DNA of 64,000 nt, from assembly GCA_044228795.1 (NCBI GenBank), contig JBGAUE010000012.1:37196-101195 (forward strand), given 5' to 3'. This DNA comes from M0108 sp044228795. GTDB lineage: Bacteria > Pseudomonadota > Gammaproteobacteria > Chromatiales > Chromatiaceae. The notes below the pieces were generated by a model that saw only the letters and a list, made by a program, of their open reading frames with translations, was not told the DNA's origin and made no database searches. Each line of letters opens with the position of its first letter. The stretch's first letter is position 1. Position numbers and translations under genes: made by a program. Below are positions 9,414-17,322 of the stretch, in pieces.

Positions 9414-10646
9414 TCACGATTTCAGCCAGCCAAAGAGACCGCCCTTTTTGGGGGGTGGCATCGGGCCAGGGGCGCCCGGGGTCTGAGCGGTGATGACGCC
9501 GCTTTTACCCTCGGTCTTGGTCAAACTTCTGGCCAATTTTAGCAGCGCCTTGCCCAGGGGCGAACTGGCCGCGCTCTCGCAGATGGGAACGCCCAGGTTG
9601 ATGCTTTCGCTGGCACGGACGTAATCGCTGGGCAGGGTCTGGATCGGTACCTGGGAAAAGACTTCCGCGAAGTCCTCGATGCGGACCTCCGCCTTGGTGT
9701 CGTAGCGATTTACCAGGAGCAGGACGCGGTCCATGGCGATTCCCAGGCGATCCCGCAGCAGGAAGAGCAGGCGTTTGGTATCGTGGAGGTGGGCAATGGT
9801 CTGCTGGGTGACCAGGGCGATGACATCGGAACGGCTCAGAATTGTGGCTATGGCGGGGTCGATGCGATGGGGTAGGTCGATAAGGATGTCATCATAGGCC
9901 CCATCGAGGGCGTTCAGTAGCTTCTCGGTGCGGTCGGCGCTGATGTCATCGGGGATGATGATCTCGTCCATGGCCGCCGCCAGCAGGTGCAGGCCGCTGG
10001 GGTGGCGCAGCACATAGGCCTGGAGGGCGGTGGCGTCGAGGTTGGCGACGAACTCCATGGCCTTGATGAGGCCATCGCGGGCAATCAGGTTGAGATAGGT
10101 GGGCAAGCCACCGAACTGAAAATCGAAATCCACCAACAGGATGGGCCGGCCGAAGCGTGCCTCTTGGGCCATGCCCAGGGCAACATTGGCGGCGATGAGG
10201 CTGGAGCCACTACCCCCCTTGGTGTTCATGAAGGAGATGAGCCGCGAGCCGGCCTCACCCCGGTGCGCCCGTTCTTCATGCACCACCTTGCCGATGGCGC
10301 CCAGGCAATCCTCCACCAGGAGGGGCATAGGGAAGACGTCGCGCACCCCGTAACGCATGGCCAGGCGCAGGATTTCCATGTCGTTGACCTGGGTGACGAT
10401 GAAAAGGGGCGGGTGGGGCTTGGGAAGGTGTTCGATGGTCTCCCAAACCTCCCGGCGCCATTCCTCGTCCACGACAAAGATCAGGCTGTCTGGCAAGGGC
10501 CGCATGTATTCCGGCAGTAGCAGTTGACCCGGATTGAGGACGAAGGGGATCAATTCCAGACCTTGGCGGCCGGCCATGGCCTTAATAACCCCGTCCAGGA
10601 CCTGTCGCGAACGCCCGATGATCAGCAGGTTGAGTGAGACATACAT
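9414..10646 (-). CDS. tadZ: TadZ/CpaE, MinD-like localisation ATPase of the Tad pilus
   Basis: 410 residues with an atypical receiver-like N-terminal domain (about 1-130, LLIIGRSRQVLDGVI) and a MinD/ParA-type domain beginning at FMNTKGGSGSSLIAANVA. The P-loop is the deviant KGGSGSS form, lacking the second Lys of GKT, as is known for many TadZ proteins. VDFDFQFGG and IDLPHR follow as the switch and Walker B-like elements. TadZ marks the pole or assembly site for the pilus. It sits between the small tad lipoprotein and tadA. Confidence 0.88.
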   Translation of the reverse strand: MYVSLNLLIIGRSRQVLDGVIKAMAGRQGLELIPFVLNPGQLLLPEYMRPLPDSLIFVVDEEWRREVWETIEHLPKPHPPLFIVTQVNDMEILRLAMRYGVRDVFPMPLLVEDCLGAIGKVVHEERAHRGEAGSRLISFMNTKGGSGSSLIAANVALGMAQEARFGRPILLVDFDFQFGGLPTYLNLIARDGLIKAMEFVANLDATALQAYVLRHPSGLHLLAAAMDEIIIPDDISADRTEKLLNALDGAYDDILIDLPHRIDPAIATILSRSDVIALVTQQTIAHLHDTKRLLFLLRDRLGIAMDRVLLLVNRYDTKAEVRIEDFAEVFSQVPIQTLPSDYVRASESINLGVPICESAASSPLGKALLKLARSLTKTEGKSGVITAQTPGAPGPMPPPKKGGLFGWLKS

Positions 10647-10715
10647 GTCGAGACTGCCTTATTTAAACCTGGGCCGAATGACCGCGCTCATGGTGGAATT
10701 GCCAGGGGGTAGGCA

Positions 10716-11027
10716 TTATTTATTTCCTGAGCCTGAGCCTGAGCCTAAGCCCGAGCCCGCGGCATTTTGAGAGCCGGTCAAATCCGTGGTGTCAACCTCC
10801 TTGGGGCTTGCAACGTCTTTTCGGTATTTATCCAGCGTCAGCCCGGCCTTGATGCCATCGAAACCATAGGCGCTACTGCCCGGATTTGCTGTCTGCGTGG
10901 CGATCATGTGCCGAACGGAATCCCCAAAACCCTGGTCCCTAACTTCAGCGTCTCTGGCGCAACCCGTGACGATAAGCAGGCATACAGCGATGGCGATTGG
11001 CCCAGTGGGATAGGGTTTGATAATCAT
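10716..11027 (-). CDS. Small Tad-locus lipoprotein with a GS-rich tail
   Basis: 103 residues with a lipobox VTGC (Cys near residue 23). The centre carries MIATQTANPG and DGIKAGLTLDKYRKD, a pattern seen in short lipoproteins encoded between rcpA and tadZ in other tad loci. They may correspond functionally to RcpB or a pilotin, although sequence alone does not prove it. The C-terminus is a run of Gly/Ser dipeptides produced by imperfect hexanucleotide repeats (10727-10760), which could vary in length without frameshift. Confidence 0.65.
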   Translation of the reverse strand: MIIKPYPTGPIAIAVCLLIVTGCARDAEVRDQGFGDSVRHMIATQTANPGSSAYGFDGIKAGLTLDKYRKDVASPKEVDTTDLTGSQNAAGSGLGSGSGSGNK

Positions 11028-11060
11028 GTCATGGAATACCCCAGGGGTGAGAATTCAAAC

Positions 11061-12563
11061 TCATAAATCGTGACCAAAGGGCCCCTCAGTGCCGCCGGGT
11101 GGTGAACTTGATCCCTGCCTGGAATTCGCCTTTGCCTTACCCGAGGAGCCTGAAGCCGGTCGTTGGCCACCCATTTTCCCCATCAGGTAGAAATCCAGGT
11201 TGTTGGGTTCGATAAAATCTCCCGCCGGCAGTTTGGCCTGTTGCGGGGCATAGGAATTCGCAAGCCTGGGGGTGACGAAGATAACGAGTTCGGTCTGCTC
11301 TTTCTGAAAGCTCTGACTACGAAATAAGGCGCCGAGGATGGGGATATCCCCGAGCCCGGGAAATTGATCGAGAGCCTTGCGCGATTTCTCGCTCAAGAGG
11401 CCGGCAATGGCAATAACCTGACCGCTGGGGACCTCTACCGTGGCATTAGCGCCACGGGACAGCAGGCTGGTAGTTCCCTGCCCGCCCGAGAGCGTCGGCG
11501 GCCCAGGTTCGGAAACCGAGACATTGACCTTGAGGTTGATTAATCCTGAGTCCATGACAAAGGGTATGAATGTCAATTGGACCCCGAACTTGACTTCTAC
11601 GGGCACAGGGGGGTTGGTACCGATACCTCCCGTACTCGTTATCCAGAAGGAGCCGCCGGATAGGAACTCGGCTTTCTGACCGCTGAGGGTGGTCAGATTA
11701 GGTTCAGCCAGCACCCTGGCCTGCCCGTCTTCTTCGGCCATCTGTAGAAATAGCGCGGCGGAAAAATTGCCGGAATTGATCAGGGAGGCAATGCCCGTGC
11801 CCGTCAAGTTATCAATTACCTGCCCAATGGGGAGAGGCTTAGTTGTTGGTTCCGTACCTGTTGTTGGCCACGAATGAGCAAGACCAATTTTGACACTACC
11901 CCCGTCATAAATGCCCAAAAAACTTGAGTCAAGGCTTTTGCCCAAGGTGCGATTGACCTCGGCAACCTTGACCTCCAGCAGCACCTGTTGGGCGCCACCC
12001 ACCTGGAGCAGATTGATGACCTTGGCACCAGGGATCGGGAAGAGATAGGCCTCAGCGAGGGTCACGGCGGACTGCATACGCTCCGGACTCGAGGCCGTGC
12101 CACTGAGCACAATGGCTTCCTTGGTGGATTCTACCCGGATACGCTCCCCCGGGAGGGCGCGGTACAGCTTTTCCTTGAGGGACTCCAGGTCATGGGTAAC
12201 TTCCAGGCCGATCTGGCGTTGCACCTGATCCTTATCGTCCCACAGGGTCATGTTAGTGGTGCCTAGCTCCTTACCGTTGATAAAGAGCTGCTTGGGGTTA
12301 ATGACCAGGATGTCGGCAATGGCGGGGTTGGCCACCGAGACCCGGGCGATGGGTTCCCGGAGAGGCAAGACGCGGGACTTGTTGATAGGGACGGTGATGA
12401 TCTGTTGATCCTGGAGTGGGGCCGCCAACACCGGGCGCGGGGCTGGGCCGGGCCCGGCCCCCAGCCAGAGGATGAGGGTAATCAGGAGGCTAACCAGGGC
12501 GGGATACTTCCCACGGCAGCGCCAGCAGGGGGGCTTTGCCAGACGGAGGGCTGTCAGGTTCAT
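11061..12563 (-). CDS. rcpA: RcpA/CpaC, outer-membrane secretin of the Tad pilus
   Basis: 500 residues. A signal-anchor region precedes a mature start near residue 50. It is followed by the pilus-secretin N-terminal domain (PINKSRVLPLREPIARVSVA), a BON-like segment (LSGTASSPERMQSAV), and the C-terminal secretin homology domain with VLEVKVAEVNRTLGK and VPSGQVIAIAGLLSEKSRK. Secretins form the multimeric outer-membrane pore for the Flp fibre. Its start overlaps the rcpC stop by 4 nt, so the two are translationally coupled. Confidence 0.92.
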   Translation of the reverse strand: MNLTALRLAKPPCWRCRGKYPALVSLLITLILWLGAGPGPAPRPVLAAPLQDQQIITVPINKSRVLPLREPIARVSVANPAIADILVINPKQLFINGKELGTTNMTLWDDKDQVQRQIGLEVTHDLESLKEKLYRALPGERIRVESTKEAIVLSGTASSPERMQSAVTLAEAYLFPIPGAKVINLLQVGGAQQVLLEVKVAEVNRTLGKSLDSSFLGIYDGGSVKIGLAHSWPTTGTEPTTKPLPIGQVIDNLTGTGIASLINSGNFSAALFLQMAEEDGQARVLAEPNLTTLSGQKAEFLSGGSFWITSTGGIGTNPPVPVEVKFGVQLTFIPFVMDSGLINLKVNVSVSEPGPPTLSGGQGTTSLLSRGANATVEVPSGQVIAIAGLLSEKSRKALDQFPGLGDIPILGALFRSQSFQKEQTELVIFVTPRLANSYAPQQAKLPAGDFIEPNNLDFYLMGKMGGQRPASGSSGKAKANSRQGSSSPPGGTEGPFGHDL

Positions 12564-13495
12564 GGCGTGTCCTCCGCGGCGGACTCGGGAATTGACAGAT
12601 TCTGGGTAGTTTTGTTGGTCTTGGGTTCCGTTTTAACTTCCAGCATAGGCTGAGTGACCACATTTACTTGAATATTATCTTTCTCATTAAGTTTCTTGCC
12701 CTTGACCACGGTGACGTTCCAGTAACGATTGGTGCTAAGGGTGGCGCTAAGGTTTGATGGTTGAGTCCCGGCCGAGGCCACCGCTTCGCCCCGCCCGGCA
12801 GCGCTAATGTCCTCACCCTCCCTTTCCGGCCCCCCTTGTCTGGGCAGTTCGACAAAGGCCCGATCCAACTGGTGGCGCAACGCCAGGCGAACACTGCCGT
12901 TCAGGGTTGCCGCTGTAAGGATCTCGGCCTGGCGGGGGTCCACTTCCAGGGTGACGGAGCCGACCCGCAGGGTACCACCCTCCGCCTTCAGCGCCTGGCC
13001 GACAGTGAGGACCTTGATGTCTTGCAAGACAGTACGGGTCCCCTGGCCCTCGCCAGAGGCGATGACGTCCACATGGCTGCCGGGGAGGATGAAGCCGGAG
13101 ACGCCGATGATATCGTCCACCTTGACGGCCAGGGCCCGCTTGCCGGGGGTGAGGGTGACCGACAGCAGGCTGGCGTCGGAGTCCGCCAGCAGGCGCCGGG
13201 CCAGAATAGGTTCCCCTTGGTAGATGGGTTCCTTGAGCCGTTTACCAAGGATCTTGTCAGCGGCGGTCTCGTAACCCGCCGGCGCACTGGCGGGGGGCAT
13301 TTCCACGGCCTTAATCTGGGTCAGGTCGATCTTGGTATCGATGGGGATATCCTGGGCCGCCACCAGTACCTTGACCATCTCGGGCGGCTTTTCCTTACCG
13401 CTGAGCTTGGTTTCGATCCAGGCGTTGCCCATCCAGGCAACGATGGCGGCCAGGACCAGCGAGGTCAAGATGGTGAAGAGACTGCCCCTGTTCAT
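12560..13495 (-). CDS. rcpC: RcpC/CpaB, Flp pilus assembly protein
   Basis: 311 residues. One N-terminal transmembrane anchor is followed by VLVAAQDIPIDTKIDLTQIK, the SAF domain typical of CpaB/RcpC (SAF also occurs in FlgA and antifreeze proteins). The second conserved region is LLSVTLTPGKRALAVKVD. RcpC is a periplasmic partner of the secretin. There are 172 nt between it and tadV upstream; I saw no convincing promoter there. Confidence 0.9.
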   Translation of the reverse strand: MNRGSLFTILTSLVLAAIVAWMGNAWIETKLSGKEKPPEMVKVLVAAQDIPIDTKIDLTQIKAVEMPPASAPAGYETAADKILGKRLKEPIYQGEPILARRLLADSDASLLSVTLTPGKRALAVKVDDIIGVSGFILPGSHVDVIASGEGQGTRTVLQDIKVLTVGQALKAEGGTLRVGSVTLEVDPRQAEILTAATLNGSVRLALRHQLDRAFVELPRQGGPEREGEDISAAGRGEAVASAGTQPSNLSATLSTNRYWNVTVVKGKKLNEKDNIQVNVVTQPMLEVKTEPKTNKTTQNLSIPESAAEDTP

Positions 13496-13667
13496 AGCGA
13501 TTGCCCTGCACGCCGTCCAATTATTTTAATTGCCTTGAAGCCGCAGCGCGTGCCCCCTTTTAGCAGTTCGCACACTTTGCGTTTCCTGATCGCAACGCCG
13601 GAATGAGTCTAGCGCAGTGATAGGATCATTGCCATGAGGGCAAAGGCTCTGGAAATCTTGGAAGGGC

Positions 13668-14237
13668 TCAAGGGACAAAAAGGAGGGGGGCGGCGATGAC
13701 GCCAAAGGCGATGGCGGGGGCCATAGGTAGGCGTCGACCCATGGCCTCGTTGGGCTTGGGTCGCACGTAGGCCACTTGACCGGTGCTTAGGAAGGTGCGC
13801 AGCATGGCCCAGTAGCGGATAAAGGGGGATTCGGCCCCCTGAAAGGCGCAGGCATAGAGGGCATAGATCAGGGCCCAGCCCAGGCCAGCGAGGATATAGA
13901 GTACAAAGGCGTAAATGACCAGCTTGGGCCCGAGCAGGCAGCCCAGGCTGGCCATGAGCTTGACATCGCCGCCGCCGGTCATACGCAGCAAATAGCCGGG
14001 GAGCAGGAGCAGAAACCCGAGCAGCAGCCCGCCCAAGCTGATGGTGATGGCGGGAATGCCACCCTGCCAGACGGCGAGGGCAAGACCCAGGATTGCCCCC
14101 GACAGGATGAGCAGGTTTGGGATCCGGCGCGTGCGAAGGTCAATGGTGGCCGCCATAACCGCTAGGGTGACCAAAACGACATAGCTGGAAAGGGGTAAGG
14201 CAAGTGGGCCGGAGGGTACGAGGCTACCAAGGCTCAT
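13668..14237 (-). CDS. tadV: TadV/CpaA-type prepilin peptidase (A24)
   Basis: 189 residues and almost entirely membrane-spanning. The two catalytic aspartates of A24 aspartic prepilin peptidases are visible in IDLRTRRIPN and GGGDVKL. There is no N-terminal methyltransferase domain, as expected for TadV/CpaA. It processes prepilin Flp and the TadE-type pseudopilins at the inner membrane. It lies directly downstream of flp, beyond a rho-independent terminator, so its level probably depends on read-through. Confidence 0.92.
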   Translation of the reverse strand: MSLGSLVPSGPLALPLSSYVVLVTLAVMAATIDLRTRRIPNLLILSGAILGLALAVWQGGIPAITISLGGLLLGFLLLLPGYLLRMTGGGDVKLMASLGCLLGPKLVIYAFVLYILAGLGWALIYALYACAFQGAESPFIRYWAMLRTFLSTGQVAYVRPKPNEAMGRRLPMAPAIAFGVIAAPLLFVP

Positions 14238-14260
14238 GGCGACCTGGGTGCCAAAGCGTC

Positions 14261-14292
14261 AAAAAACAAACGCGGGGCCTTGACGCCCCGCG
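14261..14292 (-). terminator. Rho-independent terminator after flp
   Basis: Read on the - strand, an 8-bp perfect GC stem (CGCGGGGC/GCCCCGCG, outer ends 14271 and 14292) with a 6-nt loop is followed by TTTGTTTTTT. It lies 29 nt beyond the flp stop and 24 nt before the tadV start. A partial terminator here would give much more pilin than assembly machinery, a common arrangement in tad loci. Confidence 0.88.
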
Positions 14293-14321
14293 AAAGTTAT
14301 CGGCCGGGACTCAGCCAATTA

Positions 14322-14489
14322 CTAAGTCTTGATGTTGGCTAAGACGTTATTCAGTTTCGCGCCGAGGGTAGTTTCCAAGCTGCCGTAAACGGCAGCGGCG
14401 GCGACGGCAATCAGGGCGACGATGATGACCCATTCGACAAATTCGGCGCCTTCCTCGTCTTTCCAGAGTTTCAGGAGGAAGTTCTTCAT
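14322..14489 (-). CDS. flp: Flp/Fap-type major pilin
   Basis: A 55-residue gene. Start ATG is at 14487-14489 with AGAGGA about 8 nt upstream; stop TAG is at 14322-14324. The sequence runs from a basic leader (MKNFLLKLWKDEEG) into AEFVEWVIIVALIAVAAAAV, the hydrophobic helix of type IVb pilins. Cleavage is expected after the Gly of EEG. The usual ATAIEYG is replaced by AEFVEW, keeping the key Glu at position +5 but with Trp where Tyr is typical. Only one pilin copy is present in the locus. It is first in the - strand tad operon and followed by a terminator. Confidence 0.9.
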   Translation of the reverse strand: MKNFLLKLWKDEEGAEFVEWVIIVALIAVAAAAVYGSLETTLGAKLNNVLANIKT

Positions 14490-14760
14490 GATTAGGATCC
14501 TCTAGGTGTAGTTACATTGGTTAATCTAGGACGTTCCCGACCTTGGATTACGTCCATCCAGGACCTTGCAAGATGCTCGATCAACTTACCAGCCGCCTAG
14601 TCAAGGCTGTGGGAAGTTTAGCTGCCAAGCAGTGGCATTCACTAATTCTTTCCAACACGAATCTATTGTAGACCCAAGGGCTTCGTCGATTGTGACGAAT
14701 TGCGTTAATTCTGCAAAGTTTACCGTGGTTTTAACCCCTCCTTCTCCCGCAGCCCAGACA

Positions 14761-14890
14761 GGGACCGGCAGCGTTATCCGTAACCGAGGTTCCCCGGCTC
14801 GGTGGTCCCCTCTACACCAGGCTGCCTACCTTGGAGCCACTCCCAAGGGAGGCGTCGCTTGGCAAGCAGCCTGCCCCAGGCGAGGTCTCC
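14761..14890 (-). promoter_or_regulatory. Structured 5' leader of the flp transcript (candidate RNA element)
   Basis: On the - strand, starting just after the predicted transcription start, several nested complementary arms occur. These are CAGGCTGC/GCAGCCTG (8 bp), enclosing CTCCC/GGGAG or the alternative CCTTGG/CCAAGG. Further on, GGGACC/GGTCCC (6 bp) encloses CCGAG/CTCGG. The mutually exclusive inner stems suggest a switching RNA. About 270 nt of less structured sequence then leads to flp. This part of the 445-nt gap between flp and the next gene holds no credible ORF. No known riboswitch class could be matched with confidence. Confidence 0.4.
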
Positions 14891-14903
14891 ATTTCCAGGG
14901 TAA

Positions 14904-14931
14904 AGTGTAACCACCTATGCAAGGGCGTCAA
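14904..14931 (-). promoter_or_regulatory. Sigma70-type promoter for the flp-tad operon
   Basis: On the - strand, TTGACG (14926-14931) and TACACT (14904-14909) are separated by 16 nt. It points at flp and would start RNA near 14897, giving a leader of about 400 nt. The -35 begins a few bases after the stop codon of the upstream phosphatase gene. Confidence 0.6.
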
Positions 14932-14934
14932 GGG

Positions 14935-16107
14935 TTACAACCGGCACAGGGGTACGCACAACTCCGTTTTGCTCAGGCCACCATGGACGCCTATCTGAAC
15001 CAAATCCTTTTCGCTGGGCAACCGGTCACGGATGACACTCCGGCCCGTCAACAGCAAGGTATAGTCTCCTACCCGCTCCTCTAACCGGGGATGGGATTCG
15101 CCTTGCCCAAATAGCCCAAGCCGGACCAATTCGTGGCTGGGTCTAAGCAGGGCATGTCCGCTCAGGACTTGCTGGCAGTAGTCCTCGAAGTCCTGGACGC
15201 GACGCGGACGGAGGTAGCATAAGGCGGCACGGGGTTCGCCGCAGAGGGGTAGGGACAGACAGGCCGCCAGTTCCGGGTGACTTGCCAGGTCAATACGATC
15301 CTCAGGCCGGGTGTCGATCAGGCCATGATCGGCCGTTACCAGGACCAGGGTGTCGGTGCCGGCGCTGGTGACCATGAAATCGGTAAGGGCCTGCTCGATG
15401 GCTCCCAGGTGGCGCGCCACCAAGGGGCTGGCCATGCCGGCCTCGTGACCGCGACTATCCAGTCCGGGCCAGTACAAATAGAGGTACTTGGGGCCTGTGT
15501 CCGCTCGCAGGATGTGAGCGGCCTGGCGGAACATATCTCGCAGGTCCTTGAATGGCCGCGCTTGAGCTGGGCCCAGGTGGGCCAGATTGAAGTCGGAATG
15601 GGTAATACTAGCCGGGGTGAGAAAAAAGGCGCGGGTGCGGATACGGCTGGCCAGACACCCATGCCCCAGAAGCGCGGCCAGGTCAACGCCGGCCTGACGA
15701 TAGCCGACGCCCCCATAACGCGGATGCCCAGGCAGCACGCTCATGACGCAGCCGAGTTCGCGAAAGTAGGTGAACCAGCCGGTGATGCCATGCTGCTGAG
15801 GCGCATCACCGGTCAAGAAGGTGGTGATGGCGGCGGCCGTGGTGGTGGGGAAGACCGAGGTGATGGTCCCGATTTGGTGACGACTCAGAATGCCCGTCGG
15901 TGATCGTTCCGCCAGCCAGTTTGCCCCCAGGCCGTCGATAACCAATAACAAGACGTTGGTGTAGCCCTGAATGTCCTCCGGCGGCAGCAGGTAGAGGTTG
16001 GGGCAAGCCGCCTCCCCGCCCCGACCCCGAATGAGCGATGCCATGAGGTTGACGATGCTTCCTCCGCCATAATCGGGCATCGGCAGGCAGGTGTCGGAGA
16101 GGAGCAT
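14935..16107 (-). CDS. Alkaline-phosphatase-superfamily hydrolase (type I phosphodiesterase/nucleotide pyrophosphatase-like)
   Basis: 390 residues from the ATG at 16105-16107, chosen because AAGGAA lies 9 nt upstream; an in-frame GTG at 16137 lacks a site. Near the N-terminus VIDGLGANWL supplies a metal-ligand Asp. TSVFPTTTAAAITTF supplies the Thr nucleophile in the TTT stretch. VTADHGLIDT supplies the C-terminal Asp/His metal ligands. No signal peptide is apparent, so the enzyme may be cytoplasmic. Substrate is unknown; family members hydrolyse phosphodiesters and nucleotide pyrophosphates. It is co-directional with flp but separated by a promoter. Confidence 0.8.
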   Translation of the reverse strand: MLLSDTCLPMPDYGGGSIVNLMASLIRGRGGEAACPNLYLLPPEDIQGYTNVLLLVIDGLGANWLAERSPTGILSRHQIGTITSVFPTTTAAAITTFLTGDAPQQHGITGWFTYFRELGCVMSVLPGHPRYGGVGYRQAGVDLAALLGHGCLASRIRTRAFFLTPASITHSDFNLAHLGPAQARPFKDLRDMFRQAAHILRADTGPKYLYLYWPGLDSRGHEAGMASPLVARHLGAIEQALTDFMVTSAGTDTLVLVTADHGLIDTRPEDRIDLASHPELAACLSLPLCGEPRAALCYLRPRRVQDFEDYCQQVLSGHALLRPSHELVRLGLFGQGESHPRLEERVGDYTLLLTGRSVIRDRLPSEKDLVQIGVHGGLSKTELCVPLCRL

Positions 16108-16230
16108 GAAGGCGATTTCCTTGGCGTTAGGGGTCACAATTATGAATCAAGTGGCGGAACAGGGCGTCGGGACTTACCATGCGTGCCTTTCGCGCCGCCT
16201 CATCGGGCGGATGCCGTGCTGGGGAATGCC

Positions 16231-16494
16231 ATGCGTTTGATCCATCTCTGTTTACCTCTTGCCCCCCTGGTCTTGTTGGTTAGCTGTGCGACCCATGTAG
16301 TCACAACTAACGACCTCCCGGTGATTTGCGCCGAGAAACCCAAATCCGGGAACTGCGAGGGCCGTACTCCGGGCTTTTACTACCATTACCCCAGCGACAC
16401 CTGCCGCTCCTTTCGCTACGGTTCTTGCCATGGCCCCATGCCCTTCACCAGCCGTGAGCAGTGCGAGCAGACCTGTGTGGCCAGGGGTAAATAG
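16231..16494 (+). CDS. Lipoprotein with a Kunitz/BPTI-type protease-inhibitor domain
   Basis: 87 residues from the ATG at 16231 (GGGGA just upstream). The signal peptide ends in LVSC (Cys19), a plausible lipobox. Residues 33-82 hold six cysteines at 33, 42, 58, 66, 78 and 82. The spacings 9-16-8-12-4 against 9-16-8-13-4 in bovine BPTI, together with PGFYYH, TCRSFRYGSC and REQCEQTC, make a Kunitz fold very likely. The residue after the second Cys, the P1 position that binds the protease, is Glu43 rather than Lys/Arg, so trypsin-like inhibition is not expected. Kunitz domains are mainly eukaryotic, with scattered bacterial examples. Neighbours give no function. Confidence 0.85.
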   Translation: MRLIHLCLPLAPLVLLVSCATHVVTTNDLPVICAEKPKSGNCEGRTPGFYYHYPSDTCRSFRYGSCHGPMPFTSREQCEQTCVARGK

Positions 16495-16599
16495 CCTGGC
16501 AAAATGCCAATCGGTAATCGCGAACCCAGCGATCCAACCCAACCCTTCCTGACCTGGCGATCGCCAACAGCCGCCTGGGTCATCCGGACCAGGCCTTGG

Positions 16600-16895
16600 A
16601 AGTGGGCATGGTGCAGTGGTTACCTCGGCGTTCCCCGGAGACCCTTTATTTAAGCTTGTGCCTAAAGTCTTCGCGGGCCTGCCTGTCCAGATTATTGATC
16701 CCTGGTCGATCAACGCAGTGCGCAGCCAGGAACCGCCGCTGGCGGTGGTGGAGGTCCTCAATCCGCGGATCGTTCACGAGGAGTTGACGGGCAAGTTCAT
16801 TGTGCTGTGACGAAGGCCAATTGGATCTGATCAAGTTGCCCAAGGCCGACCGACTGGGCGCGGGCTAACCGGCGCTGGCGGCTTGGGTGACCAGA
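16600..16895 (+). pseudogene. Decayed remnant: VapC fragment fused to Rpn-family nuclease fragments
   Basis: No open frame spans this stretch, but three blocks match the intact-looking copies downstream. Positions 16610-16660 match the N-terminal third of the vapC at 17319 (VQWLPRRSPETLYLSL). Positions 16667-16712 match the last residues of vapC (GLPVQIIDPWS). Positions 16712-16810 match the N-terminus of the Rpn gene at 17873 (NAVRSQEPPLAVVEVLNPRI), ending in ELTGKFIVL and a stop. Positions 16812-16895 match the Rpn segment LIKLPKADRLGAG, then diverge. Internal deletions joined the pieces. This fills the 580-nt gap before the antitoxin. Confidence 0.75.
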
Positions 16896-16953
16896 GCACC
16901 GAGGCTGTCGTAATCTTGGTTGAGGAGCATGAGGGTGAGTTTGTTTGGGGCCA
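16867..16953 (-). other. Possible truncated gene start (29-codon ORF)
   Basis: On the - strand, a TATACT hexamer (16964-16969) lies 10 nt upstream of an ATG at 16951-16953. That ATG opens MAPNKLTLMLLNQDYDSLG and ends after 29 codons at a stop formed close to the junction with the decayed Rpn remnant. It looks like the N-terminus of a protein cut off by the insertion or rearrangement. I do not recognise the family, and it could be chance. Confidence 0.25.
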
Positions 16954-17073
16954 TGGGCCTAGTATAAAGGGCGGTTAGGTCATTACCACTCAGCCCCTCC
17001 CAGGCAGAAACTTGAACAAGATAGGGATAGCCAACTAGAATCAGACCTGTCTAGTCAGAATTGGAGAGGTGTG

Positions 17074-17322
17074 ATGCATACCTGGCAAATGCAAGAAGCC
17101 AAGGCGCGGATGTCCGAACTGGTCAAACGCGCGCAAATTCAACCGCAGGACATCACCCTGCATGGCAAGTCGGTCGCCGTCGTGATCTCGCGCGAGGCCT
17201 TTGACCGCCTGTCACAAGCGCAGGACTCGCTGGTCGACTTCATGCGGCGCTCACCGCTCCATGGCGCGGACGACATTGACTTCGAACGCGATCAGAGCTT
17301 GACCCGCGAGGTTTCCTTTTGA
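17074..17322 (+). CDS. Phd/YefM-family antitoxin
   Basis: 82 residues. ATG at 17074 follows GGAGAGG. The sequence begins HTWQMQEAKARMSELVKRA and continues TLHGKSVAVVISREAFDRL, the DNA-binding N-terminal fold of Phd/YefM antitoxins, with a short C-terminal toxin-wrapping tail (RSPLHGADDIDFERD). It would neutralise the adjacent PIN toxin and repress the operon. Its stop TGA overlaps the TTG start of the toxin gene, so translation is coupled. Confidence 0.88.
   Translation: MHTWQMQEAKARMSELVKRAQIQPQDITLHGKSVAVVISREAFDRLSQAQDSLVDFMRRSPLHGADDIDFERDQSLTREVSF

Noticed and set aside
14566..14910. 114-codon + strand ORF upstream of flp
   Set aside because: Low-complexity content, no ribosome site, and it lies across the predicted promoter and structured leader of flp.
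14761..14935. Cobalamin-riboswitch-like words (GCCACT, GGGAGGCG, AGCCTGCC) on the + strand
   Set aside because: They point away from any + strand gene and the conserved 5' half of the aptamer is absent; the promoter and downstream pilin are on the - strand.
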